A stretch of 64,000 nucleotides of DNA from Perognathus longimembris pacificus (lineage: Eukaryota; Chordata; Mammalia; Rodentia; Heteromyidae). Where the stretch lies: NCBI RefSeq assembly GCF_023159225.1, contig NC_063174.1:42214191-42278190 (forward strand), given 5' to 3'. Shown piece by piece: positions 54,270-64,000 of this stretch; the stretch's first letter is position 1; every line of letters begins with the position of its first letter. The notes beneath the pieces are model-generated. The model did not search any database and was not told the origin of the DNA. It saw only the letters and a program-made list of their open reading frames with translations. Position numbers and translations under genes: made by a program.

Positions 54270-54774
54270 ACAAAATTGGTTTCACAAATACAGGTGACCA
54301 CAAGCTCTTAAACCAGCCCAAACCCTTTCATTCTTCATCAGCCTCTAGATAAGAGAGCCACAGTCTGCTCACAGAGGGGAGCCTGCGTCGGAAGCGCTGT
54401 GTGTCTGTGGATGGCTGACTGTTGGGTCCCACAGCAGAGAGGAGCCTGGTGGGAGCGGCCTGGCGAAGAAGGAGCCCTTGGTCCCGCTGCTCTGAGGGGA
54501 ACAGCAGCTTGGAGTTTCACAGTCCTATGTGCCCACCACAAAAGTCAAATCAAGGGATAGAAAGAAAAGGGAGAGAACAACAACAAAAAGTAGGAAAGGG
54601 ACTTCTAATGTGCTAGAGTTTCTTGACTTGGATGGGAAGGGTACACACTTGAAAATCACTGTATATTATATGGATGTGTTACATGCATACAATTTATCTT
54701 AGAAATTTATCTTAAAAATTTTAAAAAAATATAAAAACCATCCCCAAACACAACTAAAGGGGCTGAGGAGGGAG

Positions 54775-54802
54775 CCAAAACCAAAACCAAAACCAAAACC
54801 AA
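54775..54802 (-). repeat. (GGTTTT)n hexanucleotide repeat in ERG28 3' UTR
   Basis: The + strand reads four CCAAAA units plus CCAA, uninterrupted over 28 bases. The transcript strand therefore carries five GG pairs spaced by four T. Confidence 0.95.
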
Positions 54803-54873
54803 GCGGGCAGAGAAGATGAAAACAGATAGCAAGGGAGAAGGTGGAACCTTGGAGGCGGTCGGGCCAACTGGAC

Positions 54874-54953
54874 TCAATTCCTCTTCTTCTGTCTGGATAC
54901 TGGTTCTGCTTCTAGGTACTGGAGCCCAACCAGCATTCCCAGGATCGAGAAAC
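54874..54953 (-). CDS. ERG28: ERG28 exon 5, coding part
   Basis: Acceptor ctttcctaag, then 80 coding bases for SFSILGMLVGLQYLEAEPVS and RQKKRN, ending in TGA at 54876-54874. Confidence 0.95.
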
Positions 54954-57900
54954 CTTAGGAAAGAGAGCAGCTGAGTTGTAAACACAGCCTTTCTTCACAT
55001 ACACTGCCCTTGCCTTGGGCCTGGGACAGCTGCTGTGGAGGTTTGGGTGGGGGGAGGGGCTTACTTGCCACCATCAGAGGTGCCAGGACGCCAATTGTGG
55101 GGGCTGCAGTTCCGAATACAAACAACTCGGAGAGGAAGTGCCCAAGGGCAAGCAGGAAGGTCCACAGCGTGATATGGTAGAGCCTGCAAAGGAGAAATGG
55201 AGACCCGAATGGAAAGGAAAGTAAACTGCTTGTTCACTATAAGCTCTCAGCTGACTTGAGGTACACACAGGGACAAGACTGTGGCTGAAAGAGAAAGGAC
55301 ACTATTCCTGAGAAACACATCCATTTCTTCTCTCCTAGGGCAAAATAAAAGTTTGAGAGGCTAATCTGAAAGTATAGTCCAAGTGGTCAGAGTAAGTCTC
55401 AGCAAGGTGGAAAACTCAAGTGTAGCAAAGCAGTATCTGAATTATGGCAACCCTAGACAGTGTCAGCCATGTTGGCGCTTTGCTTGACCAGATGGTCAGG
55501 CTATAGTCTAAGTCCATCAGTAGGTGCTCCACACCAGCCAGTGCTAATGGGACAGAAGCCACAGAGGAAAGGCCTGTGTGAGCTAAAGAGGGAGCCATTT
55601 CTGGGCCTTTCAGTCACTCCTGCAGTACAGTCTGGTTACTTTGTGTCTAAGCCTAGAATGGTCAGATGGAAGACATGCTGACACCCCCCAGGAGGGAGAA
55701 CTTATTTCTCAGCTTTGACTGTGAAGTGAATGACAAGAGGCTACTGGCTGAGGGATGCTTCAATACTACTTCTGATGCTACTTCTTTTTCTTGTTTGTGT
55801 TTTAAGGATGTAATTAAAAAATAAAGTGTTTCAAATATATATAAAAAACAAGAGAATACTGCCAGGCACTGTTGGTTTATGCTTCTATAACCCTAGCTAC
55901 TCAGGAGGCTGAGATCTGAGAATCTTGGTTCAAAGCCAGCCGAGGCAGAAAAATCCATGAGCTTCTTATCTCCAAAAATCCAGCAAAAACACCAGAAGTG
56001 GAGACCTGACTCAAGTGGTAAGGTGTCAGCTACAAGTGGAAAAAGTGAGAGTGCAAGTCCCTGAGTTTAAGCCCCAGTACTGGCACACACACAAAAAATT
56101 GGGGAGAATAGGATAATGAACCCCAATGTAACCTATACCCAGCTTCATCAAACTTTAGTATTCAGACAGATCCCTTTTTCTTATTCATGCTGGGAAAGTG
56201 CTCTCCTACTGAACTACAGCCTCAGCTGGATACTTTTTTTCCTGAGATAAAGAGTAAAAAGAAATAAAGTATTATAGGAATAGAATACAAAGAAACAAAG
56301 TACTACAGATACCAGTTAAAACTCCTACTGTATCCTACTCTGATGCTCCCTTTCTCCTCCATAGAAGCAATGATCTTAAATTTGGTGTTTATTGTTCTAG
56401 TGCATTTTTAGTAAAGGTGTAGTATATTTGTGTTGATTTGGAGTTTCCATTTAGGAAGGGAATATGATCAGGGTGCGTGTCATAAGGGCATGGGTCAAAG
56501 TCCTAGTTTAGAAAGGACTACAATCACAAAGCATTTGCAGTTGTCCTGGGTTGGGAGAAGGGAAAAGTGAATGGGTAACAGAGATAAGGATTGTCTTTGC
56601 TCATTCCAAAAGCACAGCAAACAAGACACAGCCTTTATACCTACCAAAAAACTCATCATGCTAACAGTCATTATCCCTCCTTTTTCCTCCTGGTAGAACA
56701 GCTATCTATCATCATATCAATGAAGAGACTAAGGTGCAGAGAAAGAAAATAACTTATTGCTATAAAGCTAGTTACCAATAAATCTGAGACTTGAATGCAT
56801 ATTCTTGGTTTTGTTCTCCATGAAACCATACTACTTCCAAAAATATGTGTCTATCTAGGACATGTAAACCACATTTGAAGTTTAAAAAAAATTAAAAATA
56901 AAGTTGGAGATCAAAAGGCTAATAGTCTTGTTTCAAATCCCACTTGAGTCACTCTTCCTCAGTTTAAATTAATTGGATCTCTAATATTTAGGTCTGCAAA
57001 GTCAGGAATGAAAATCATTGCCTCCCAGTGCTGCTAGGAGACATGATCAAGGTCATGTAGATGACAACTCGTGGTACAATTGGAGGCATGCAATATATTA
57101 TTACCTCCTCTCTTCCCCAGATACTGATAGCCTGGACATGATAAAAATTATTCAGCTGGATACCAGTGGCTCATGCCTTTCATCCTAGCTACTCAGGAGG
57201 CTGAGATCTGAGGACTGCAGTTAGAAGCCATCCAGGGGAAGAAAAGTCCCCATGAGACTCTTATCTCCAGTTAACCAATCAAAATCTGAAAGTAGAGCTG
57301 TGGCTCAGGTGGTAGAGCACTAGCCTTGAGCACAAAGAGGCTCAGGGACTGCACCCATGCCCCAAGTTCAAGCCCCACAACCAGAAAAAAAAATTCTTTA
57401 GTATGAGAATGGCCTTTTGACAGCCTCACCTAGTGAACTGAGCAATCTGTTTCTACTTTGTGGGAGATGGGGAAAGAGCTGGAGCCTCCTCTAGTGGTAA
57501 GAGTTGGTAACTGCTCCATGTGTGTCTTAGTACTAGTGGAAAGGCAGTGTGCAGGTTCTTTTATGTTTTCTTGACTGCATGAGTTCCATGTCAGCTTATT
57601 TGTGGATAACTCTTTTGCGTGGCTCAATATTTCTGCTCACTCCTGTTTTCTAAGGAGAAATGTATGTGTGGGTGGCTATTCTAAAAGGACCATACTGGGG
57701 TTTGAGGCTGTAGCTTACCACACATAAGGGCCTAGATTTGATCTTTAGCACACTGCAAAACAACAAAGCAAGACAAAAAGCTCAAGCTACATAGCAGAAG
57801 GCAGATTCTTTAGGAAAGGATCAGTGCCAGGCACTGGTGGCTCATGCCTGTAATGTTTAGCTACTCAGGAGGCTGACATCTGAGGATCAAAAGCCAGCTC

Positions 57901-60377
57901 TGGCAGGAAAGTTCATGAGACTCTTATCTCTGATTAACCACCAGAAAACTGGAAGTGGAGCTGTGGTTCAAAGTGGTAGAGTGCTACCCTTGAGCTAAAG
58001 AGCTCAGGGACAGTGCCCAAGCCCTGAGTTCAAGCCCCAAGACTGACTGGAAAAAAAAAAAAAGAGGAGTGTGATACAAACCATTGGATAACACTGACAG
58101 TTTGCTATGTCAGTTCCAAAGACTTTTCAGATTTTTAAGAAAACTGTTAGGGCTATCACAGTTTTTCAGATGTAATCAGTAGACCTTGGTAGCAATTTAT
58201 TACCCATGTGCTAGGGTTATGTAATAAGCCTAACCATGGAGTGATGGGTGTGCATAGCACTAAAGGATGCTAAAGGTCTTCCTTCCATTACATACGTCTT
58301 GTTGTGGATGTCAATGGCGCAGAGGCAGCGAATCACTGAGGAGAGCAGTGTCCAGATCCCAAAGGTCCGGGCTTGTAGGCCATTCACTGTGGAGAGAGAG
58401 AGAGAGGGAATAAAGTAAGTGTTGAGAGAAGAGCTTCCTTCTAAACACTTCTTATTTCTCCAGTGATTCATAACAGCTGAACCTGACCCTTTCTATGCCT
58501 GAGCTGAGAGGGTTCTGGTGCCAAACTAGGGGACTGGAAGAAATTCCACAACAAGAACTGTTCATATCTTCATTGTCTTCACATGGGGGTTCCAACAAAA
58601 TTTTTAGTTAGGCAAATAGCTCCTGGATGTAGCTTACATCCTTTGGAAGGCGAGAGGCTGGATTAGAACAGCTTTGAGAGAGAGAGAGATGTCTCTGTTT
58701 ACACTACTCAAAAGGTCAGACTGAGCCAGGAGATCCACTACCAATGTAGATGCTATAAAGATGCAGTTTCAGTCCCTGGGTCTCTGCCTGAATTGACCTC
58801 TACATTGTCTTGAGCACAGCTGAAGCACACTAGCTTCCTGGGCTTCCCACTTTGAGCAACTTCTGGCTTTGTGGTGGTTAATTAGGGATAAGTTTCTTGC
58901 CCGGGCTGGCTCCGAACTGCAATCCTCAGATCTCAGCCTCCTGTGTAGCTAGGATTGCAGCCTGGCTTTGTGGACTTTTTAATATTTGAAAAACCTAACA
59001 GCTCTACCAAATTCACATCACCAAGGTATTTAGAAGCAATAAAAAAAAGTTCCACATATCAACCAAGAATCTAACATTAGACTATGTTCTTAAAAAAACA
59101 CAGAAAACCTAATTGATAGATTGATAGATTAAAAGACAAGCAACTTCTTTGTGAGATACTCGGGGGAAGTGCTTCAGCAAAGGGCCAGACCAGATAACCA
59201 CTGAAGTCCTGGGTACAAAGGCCATTGATGTGACCATCTGAAGGCAGCATCGGAGGCTTGAAAAATAGTTTTTCTGTTCTGTTTTCCAGTTTCTTGACTC
59301 CTATTATATTCAAGCTTTGATGAAAAGAAACCTTAGCCCACTTAATTTCACTTTAGACCTAGATGTTGTGGAAAAATGAGCTAGGTCAGAGCCCGAATCT
59401 GGGTTAGCTATAAATGTGGCAGAGAACTGTTAGCTGCTGTCAGACCATGCAGCAGCTCAAAGTACCCCCATCTCAATGCGATGAAGTGCAAGCTGCAGGA
59501 GACAGGGGCACTCAGCAGACACATGTGGCAGGGGGGAGGGGAGGAGGTTTGAGAGAGGCCAGCTTGAGCCTTGAAGCTTCACTGTGGGTGACTTCTGTTT
59601 GGAGAGACATGTGATCTCTGCTCAGGGACTGCATCAGAGTTTGGGAAGACAGTGGATTAGTAACTGTACAGCTGCAACATGGAATATAAACTGTGATCTG
59701 ATTACTGAAAAGGGCTTTTTGGCATCCTACTGGGGCATCCTAGAATCATGAAGTATCTACTTCCTTCCTTGCCCTTGAAGGCTTTCTGGCCATACAAACT
59801 GTCTGGGGCAACGTAAAATGAATAAAAAGGTATCCAGAGAAGCAGATGAAAGAGCCAAATGCTCTCTACAAAGTTTGTCACTCCAGTGGCTACCAAAGAC
59901 TAGCTTAGGCAGCGTCAGAATCACCTGGAGGGTTTTAGAAACTGGATCCCTGGGCCTCTCCCAGGTTCAGCAAATTGATTTGGAGAGAGAAATGGGTACT
60001 TATGCTTTGTTTGATATTAAGTTTCCTGGGTTGTTCTCATGTAAAGTTTGATTTGGGAATGAGCTAGGCAACTTCTACACAGAATATTGTTTGATTTCTT
60101 TTCTTTCTTTTTACGGGGGAGGTAGGGAAGGAGACTGTCTTGCTATGTATGTAGCCTAGGCTAGACTTGAACTTACTCTTGCCTTAATATTCTGAGTGCT
60201 GAGTGCCTGTATCACCATGTCTAGCCTGTTCTATGGTTTCTTACCGAGGTTTGGCTTGCCAGTGTACAGCTTTTCGTAGAGAAAGGTATGATCTCGGAAG
60301 CTCTGAAGTGTGTTCCCCATGGCTATGATGGACACTATGACCAGCCAGCTTCGTAACACATTCAGGAAACGGCTCAT
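54874..60377 (-). CDS. ERG28: ERG28, complete coding sequence in four exons
   Basis: Coding segments on the - strand are 60377-60245, 58386-58296, 55183-55065 and 54953-54874: 423 bases, 140 residues plus TGA, the same length as human ERG28 (C14orf1). All introns are GT-AG. ERG28 is an endoplasmic reticulum membrane protein. In yeast and mammals it tethers the sterol C-4 demethylation enzymes (MSMO1, NSDHL and HSD17B7 in mammals) into one complex in cholesterol synthesis. The sequence starts MSRFLNVLRSWLVIVSII (helix 1). It continues with TLQSFRDHTFLYEKLYTGKP, LQARTFGIWTLLSSVIRCLC (helix 2), YHITLWTFLLALGHFLSEL (helix 3) and GVLAPLMVASFSILGMLVGL (helix 4). It ends in a basic tail, VSRQKKRN, compatible with ER retention. 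The gene converges on FLVCR2 and shares a divergent promoter interval with TTLL5. Confidence 0.97.
55065..55183 (-). CDS. ERG28: ERG28 exon 4
   Basis: 119 bases after acceptor ctcctttgcag and before donor gtaagc. Encodes LYHITLWTFLLALGHFLSEL, FVFGTAAPTIGV and LAPLMVA. Confidence 0.95.
55858..56100 (+). mobile_element. 7SL-ID composite SINE
   Basis: actgccaggcactgttggtt ... agccccagtactggcacac. In ERG28 intron 3 (antisense to the gene). Confidence 0.9.
57152..57395 (+). mobile_element. 7SL-ID composite SINE
   Basis: agctggataccagtggctca ... ttcaagccccacaaccag followed by an A run. In ERG28 intron 3. Confidence 0.9.
57695..57780 (+). mobile_element. old ID-like SINE
   Basis: ggggtttgaggctgtagctt ... 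gatttgatctttagcacac followed by an A/C-rich tail. It is a decayed ID monomer. Confidence 0.55.
57826..58063 (+). mobile_element. 7SL-ID composite SINE
   Basis: gtgccaggcactggtggctc ... ttcaagccccaagactgac and an A run. 230 bases from ERG28 exon 3. Confidence 0.92.
58296..58386 (-). CDS. ERG28: ERG28 exon 3
   Basis: 91 bases after a (CT)n-rich acceptor ending ctccacag and before donor gtatgt. Encodes NGLQARTFGIWTLL through IDIHNKT. Confidence 0.95.
58850..58967 (-). mobile_element. 7SL-ID composite SINE, 7SL half and linker only
   Basis: gtggtggttaattagggata ... tcctgtgtagctaggattgc. The right arm is lost. Confidence 0.8.
58968..60092 (-). other. ERG28: ERG28 intron 2, repeat-poor part
   Basis: No repeat or exon signature. 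Short tandem gattgatagattgatag near 59112. Confidence 0.5.
60093..60227 (-). mobile_element. B1-like (7SL) monomer SINE
   Basis: Reverse monomer (cttgctatgtatgtagccta ... tatcaccatgtctagcc), old. It ends 18 bases from ERG28 exon 2. Confidence 0.82.
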
Positions 60378-60405
60378 GGCTCTCCTCAAAGCGGAGAGGG
60401 TGCTT
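60245..60405 (-). CDS. ERG28: ERG28 exon 2 (start codon exon)
   Basis: On the - strand the acceptor is tttcaaagcag and the donor is gtaagaaacc. ATG at 60377-60375 sits in gagagccATGAGC. There are 28 bases of 5' UTR in this exon, then 44 complete codons plus one base. Confidence 0.95.
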
Positions 60406-62602
60406 CTGCTTTGAAAACAAAGCCAGATGGCAGGTTAACCTGTGTTCCATTTATGAGGGATACCCAAGCTTAGTTGGCCAATCACATCACAAATTCCTCC
60501 TCAATTCCTTTAGGCTCATCCACCCTTGATTTTCCTCACACCACTTGTATATTAACTCTAAATCCAAGTGTGCTGACCTTTACTCAAAGTGGCGAGGCCC
60601 TTTACAATGGGTGGAAATAACAAATCTATCAGGAAAAGAAATGGAGAACAAAAAGGGAATAGAGGGAAAGGAGGTGTACAAACATTACTATACAGTAGCA
60701 GAATGGAGTTCTGTGTAAGGCTCGTGGAAATTTCTCTCCATACTTATTTATTCTGATAGTGGTGACAGAGCAGTATTCCTTGCCTTAAGTATGCAGACCT
60801 TACTTTTTGTCAAAGTAATTTCTTCAAATTCCAGTAATATCTCAAATCAAAGCGCTTTTCTCTTGGATGGAATCAGTACCCACAAGTCTTTCCCTTGCAA
60901 TATAAGTGGTTCAGCTGTGATTATAAATCTACTTACGAACACCTGCCTGGTTACTGAGGTTGGATCCTTCCAAACCTCGTGGATTTGAGTAGAAACTTAA
61001 GTTGCAAAGGCACCATTTATGTCCTTAGGGTTTTTTTTTAAAGTAAACTCTTAAACTAGAATAGATATAAAATTAAAAATAATTGTGACTTTGCAATAAT
61101 AAGAAGATGATATTAAGAAGGAAATAGCTGTGACTTTAGGTCACTAGTAAGAAAATTATATTGAAGAAGAAGCAGCAATCTTGGTGTTGAGTTATAAGAA
61201 AAACTGCAACAGCTATTAGTGCTTGGGCACTTGCACCATGCACTATGCCAGCTTGGAACATATAATCATCTTATACCTACAACTGGTGCTATTAGTATTT
61301 CCATTTATTAGCAGTGCTATTAGTATTTCCATTTTACAGATGATGTGTGGGAGAGAGGTCTAGTGATTTGCTTGAAGCGATACAGTTAGTATTTAGCAGA
61401 GTTAAGACACAAGTAATGGTCTGTTGGACATTGGGTTACAGTACTACCTCACCGACAATTTTTTGATGAAGTTCTCATTTTTGTGGAAGATCAGTATACC
61501 ATCTCCACTTTTGCCATCAAATGGCACAGAAAACACACTAGTTACTTATATGCTTTTTGTTTGGATCAACTCTCGCTGAGTAGTGATGGCCATCGGTCTG
61601 ATTTAAATGAGATTTAAATGATTTAAATCTAATGAAGGACCAGCCTCTCATCACCATCACTATCATGATCTCTATCCATGGTGTATCTGTTGGTAGGTTA
61701 ACATCCTTGTCTTGAAGTGGTAATAAACTATCAGGCTTCTTTTATCATTTTGGCAATAGAAGCATCAATTTCGTCCCACATTACCCTGCTAAAATAGAGA
61801 TTAGTCTTTAAAGTCAGCAGTGGTCCAAGGCAGTGTGAAGCACAAGAAAAGAGCTGTAGAGAAGGATGAATTGAGTTCCTGAGGGAAACATAGTTCACAA
61901 AGGGGGACCTCATCCAATCCCAGAAAAAAATGAGGGTCTAGTGGACATCAAAGGCACTTGCCAAGGTCCCCCTCTATTTCTATTTCTCATCCCTTCTCAA
62001 AAGGAGATTCAGGTCTGCTTCCAGGGTTAAGAAAGTAGAACTCTCTCTTTTCAGCAGAACTTATGTTCTTCCAGGTTTTCACAGGACTTAGAAATCACAG
62101 CAGGCAGCAGATGAGAAATTGCTTGAGCATTTCTGAATAGTTCTGCCAGTTCCTTAACCCCATTTCTCCACAGCTTTAGGGCCTCCCAGAGTTTCATCTT
62201 TCATCCAATTTTGCTTGGGACTGGCCTAGCCTGGGTGTGGTGTTAAATCTTACGAGTCAGAAAAGACAGATTCTTATTCTAAGCCAGGGCATTTACTATT
62301 CGCAGCCTCGGTTTTTTCATCTGCCAAATGGGGATACAATTATTTACTCCCAAGGGTTAGAGGAACTGCTCGAGAAGAACTGATTCTTACACAATGGGCT
62401 GGCTCGCTACAGCCGATCCTCCATTAATCTATTCCTTCTTTCCCCTAATTTACCAAGTCCTTTCCATCTTCCCACATCCTTTTCAACGTCCCCCCCTCCA
62501 AAGGTAGTCTCCCAGGAAACTTCTACTTTTCCCAATTCCCCAGGAGCTTCACAGTCAGATCCCACACGGACACCTACTGCTTACTCTTGCAAATTCTCCT
62601 AC
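60406..62602 (-). other. ERG28: ERG28 intron 1
   Basis: About 2.2 kb with no recognised SINE or LINE, unusual for this window. Holds the 21-bp direct duplicate at 61286 and a TTTAAATGA triplication near 61600-61632. Confidence 0.55.
61286..61334. repeat. two exact 21-bp direct copies, 28-bp spacing
   Basis: gtgctattagtatttccattt at 61286-61306 and 61314-61334, in ERG28 intron 1. Confidence 0.95.
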
Positions 62603-62680
62603 CTGGCGACCGGACTCTTAGCACTGCAGCAGTAGTCCTTCCCAACAGCTCCAGTCTGGAGTCCAGATGGGCCACTTGTC
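62603..62680 (-). other. ERG28: ERG28 noncoding exon 1 (5' end approximate)
   Basis: On the - strand, ...gagtccggtcgccag is followed by gtaggagaat, a plausible donor at 62602. CCAAT and GC boxes lie just upstream. The transcription start cannot be fixed from sequence alone. Confidence 0.6.
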
Positions 62681-63110
62681 TCCGCCCCCGTCCTCAGCCG
62701 GTACCCAGGATTGGATCATTCCTGTCACTCCTTGCTTTGATTGGCTGGTTCGGTTTTTGCTGGAGCAGGCGATAGGGAGTGAACACTGTGGCTGCCAATC
62801 AGAGGTTATTGCCGCCTAAGCTGTTCTCCTGGCCATGTCGTTCATGCAGAAAGACCCTCCCCTTAAGCGTGGCGGAACTATAGGTTTGGAGTTAGTCTTT
62901 TAGGGGCGGAGACACAAAGGGAATGGGGGAAAAAAATTCCGGTATTCCTCGCTACTAAACAGCGGGTGATGAAGCTTGGGCTCCGCGCCCGCGCTGTACC
63001 GTGCCGCGCCGTGATGACGACATCCATTCGCGCCGGGAGCCGAGCGTTGTCCCTCGCCAGGCGGCGGGCGCCTGCGCAGTGGCTCCGAGCACGGGCGGTT
63101 GCTTGTTGGT
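62681..63110. promoter_or_regulatory. shared divergent promoter of ERG28 and TTLL5
   Basis: The interval between the two first exons has no TATA box. It does have a GC box (ccgccccc, 62682-62689), reverse CCAAT boxes at 62710-62714 and 62740-62744, a forward CCAAT box at 62795-62799 and a second GC box (ggggcgga, about 62903). It also has an NRF1-like cctgcgcagt at 63071-63080. CpG density rises sharply from about 62950. Confidence 0.75.
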
Positions 63111-63450
63111 TGTTGTAGTAACCGGGGAAGCTGCCGTGAGCCCGGCTGCGGAAGAAGAAGGGAGGTAGGAGCCGAGCGCGGTCCCCGCCTGCCCGACCCC
63201 GAGCCATGGGAAAATGAGACAGGTAAACGCCTGCGCCGGCGCGCTCTGCTACCCGAGGCAGCTGCGCTCCCCGGGCCGGGCGGGCGCCGTCGCCCGCACT
63301 TCCCTCCCGGAGACCCGGAGCAGCTGTTGGCTTCCGGGCACACCGAGCTCTAGCGCTACGGTGGGGTGCCCGCGTCTTCCCCGGGCCGGGGGCGCACTGG
63401 TCGACCTGCGTGGGGCTGGGGTGAGCGGGAACGGGGCTGAGAGCAGACAT
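62960..63450. promoter_or_regulatory. TTLL5: CpG island at the TTLL5 5' end
   Basis: Dense CpG and high GC compared with the CpG-poor flanks, for example ggcgggcgcctgcgc and cgccggcgcgct. The composition returns to bulk by about 63500. Confidence 0.85.
63110..63222 (+). other. TTLL5: probable TTLL5 noncoding first exon (start approximate)
   Basis: TTLL5, a tubulin polyglutamylase of cilia and sperm, lies head-to-head with ERG28 in human. A consensus donor follows gagacag at 63223 (gtaaac). A weaker alternative donor is at 63165 (ggag|gtagga). No TTLL5 protein-coding exon is recognisable before the window ends, so this exon is probably 5' UTR. It contains the four-codon open frame ATGGGAAAATGA at 63205-63216. 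Confidence 0.5.
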
Positions 63451-64000
63451 CTGAGAAGCCAGTGCCCTTAAGCTTCCCGGGCTGGTCATCGTCCTTGCTC
63501 TTGCGGGGAGCCTAGGAAAGGGTTGGCATCCCATCTCTTCCTGCGTGGAATTGGAAGGTTGTGCTTTAACTTTGAAGGACTTCCTCAACATTTTGGGAAA
63601 GGTCCAGAAATCCCTTTGGGAATCTTCCTCCGAAGAGAGTTGTTAGATATTATTGTCCCCTTCTCTCCTCCCCCCGCCATCAGTAAGGAATGTTTATCCG
63701 GTTCGGTGTTTTCTTATTCATAGCCTCATCATGTATCTTGAATGCATAGAAAAAAAAGAAAGATAGTTTGGAAAGATAGTCCCGAAGTGGTTATTATCTC
63801 AGTAATTGGGCTTATTATGGTCATATACTTTGTTTCGAATGGGAAAAAATTTTTGAATTAGAAATGCACTGTTGGAAATGTAATTTTTATGTCCATTTGA
63901 GATTCAGATCAGAGTTTGTGATTTTCAGTACTGGGAGAATAGTTATTTAGAATGTTTGGAAGAGCATTTTGATTTTTCCCTCCAGCTAGTTATACGACCT
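63223..64000 (+). other. TTLL5: TTLL5 intron 1, beginning
   Basis: CpG-rich to about 63450, then ordinary A/T-richer sequence. No exon or repeat is recognised, and the gene continues beyond the window. Confidence 0.45.

Larger units (their letters stand above)
54245..54873 (-). other. ERG28: ERG28 3' untranslated region
   Basis: Noncoding - strand sequence from the stop codon to about 20 bases past AATAAA (54269-54264), followed by a T-rich downstream element. It contains the (GGTTTT)n tract at 54802-54775. Confidence 0.75.

Noticed and set aside
63165..63170. Donor gtagga as the end of TTLL5 exon 1
   Set aside because: Possible but a weaker match than gtaaac at 63223. Kept only as an alternative.
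62878..63591. 237-codon - strand frame across the CpG island
   Set aside because: It lies opposite the TTLL5 first exon in very GC-rich sequence, where stops are rare. Low-complexity Arg/Ala/Pro content, no domain.

Overview
This is nuclear DNA of a rodent. It carries three vertebrate genes in the order FLVCR2 - ERG28 - TTLL5, the arrangement I know from human 14q24.3. The rest is dominated by rodent-type SINEs: tRNA/ID-like elements and 7SL/B1-like elements, often fused to an ID-like right arm. The abundance of ID-ID dimers and B1-ID composites argues against mouse or rat and suggests another rodent lineage, such as the kangaroo rat/pocket mouse group. That placement is an inference from memory, not proven here.

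Layout. Positions 1-19973 are the downstream part of FLVCR2 intron 1; exon 1 lies upstream of the window. FLVCR2 exons 2-10 run on the + strand from 19974 to the stop codon at 49162-49164. All introns are GT-AG. The exons join to a 302-residue C-terminal part of a 12-helix major facilitator transporter. The 3' UTR has two good poly(A) signals, at 49835 and 50735. ERG28 lies convergently on the - strand. Its four coding exons (60377 down to 54874) give exactly 140 residues, it has a noncoding first exon near 62.6 kb, and its poly(A) signal is at 54269-54264. At 62.6-63.45 kb a CpG-rich, CCAAT- and GC-box-containing interval separates the ERG28 first exon from the probable noncoding first exon of TTLL5 (+ strand). 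The window ends inside the following TTLL5 intron.

The most striking element is a full-length LINE-1 on the - strand in FLVCR2 intron 3 (about 30473-36968). Both reading frames are open, the visible catalytic motifs are intact, and it ends in a pure 35-base poly(A) tail. It is flanked by an identical 13-bp target duplication. That duplication also encloses the right half of an oppositely oriented SINE with its (CA)n tail, fused to the LINE-1 5' end. This pattern suggests 5' transduction from a source locus.

Elsewhere there are about 60 SINE copies (many nested, many with clear target duplications), two short 5'-truncated LINE-1 3' ends, a fossil LINE-1 in intron 1, and about a dozen microsatellites, most of them at SINE tails. 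The three genes have unrelated jobs: choline/heme transport, sterol-synthesis scaffolding and tubulin glutamylation. They are neighbours rather than a pathway. I saw no CRISPR array, operon, prokaryotic or viral gene, and no evidence of an undescribed system beyond the LINE-1/SINE structures reported below.
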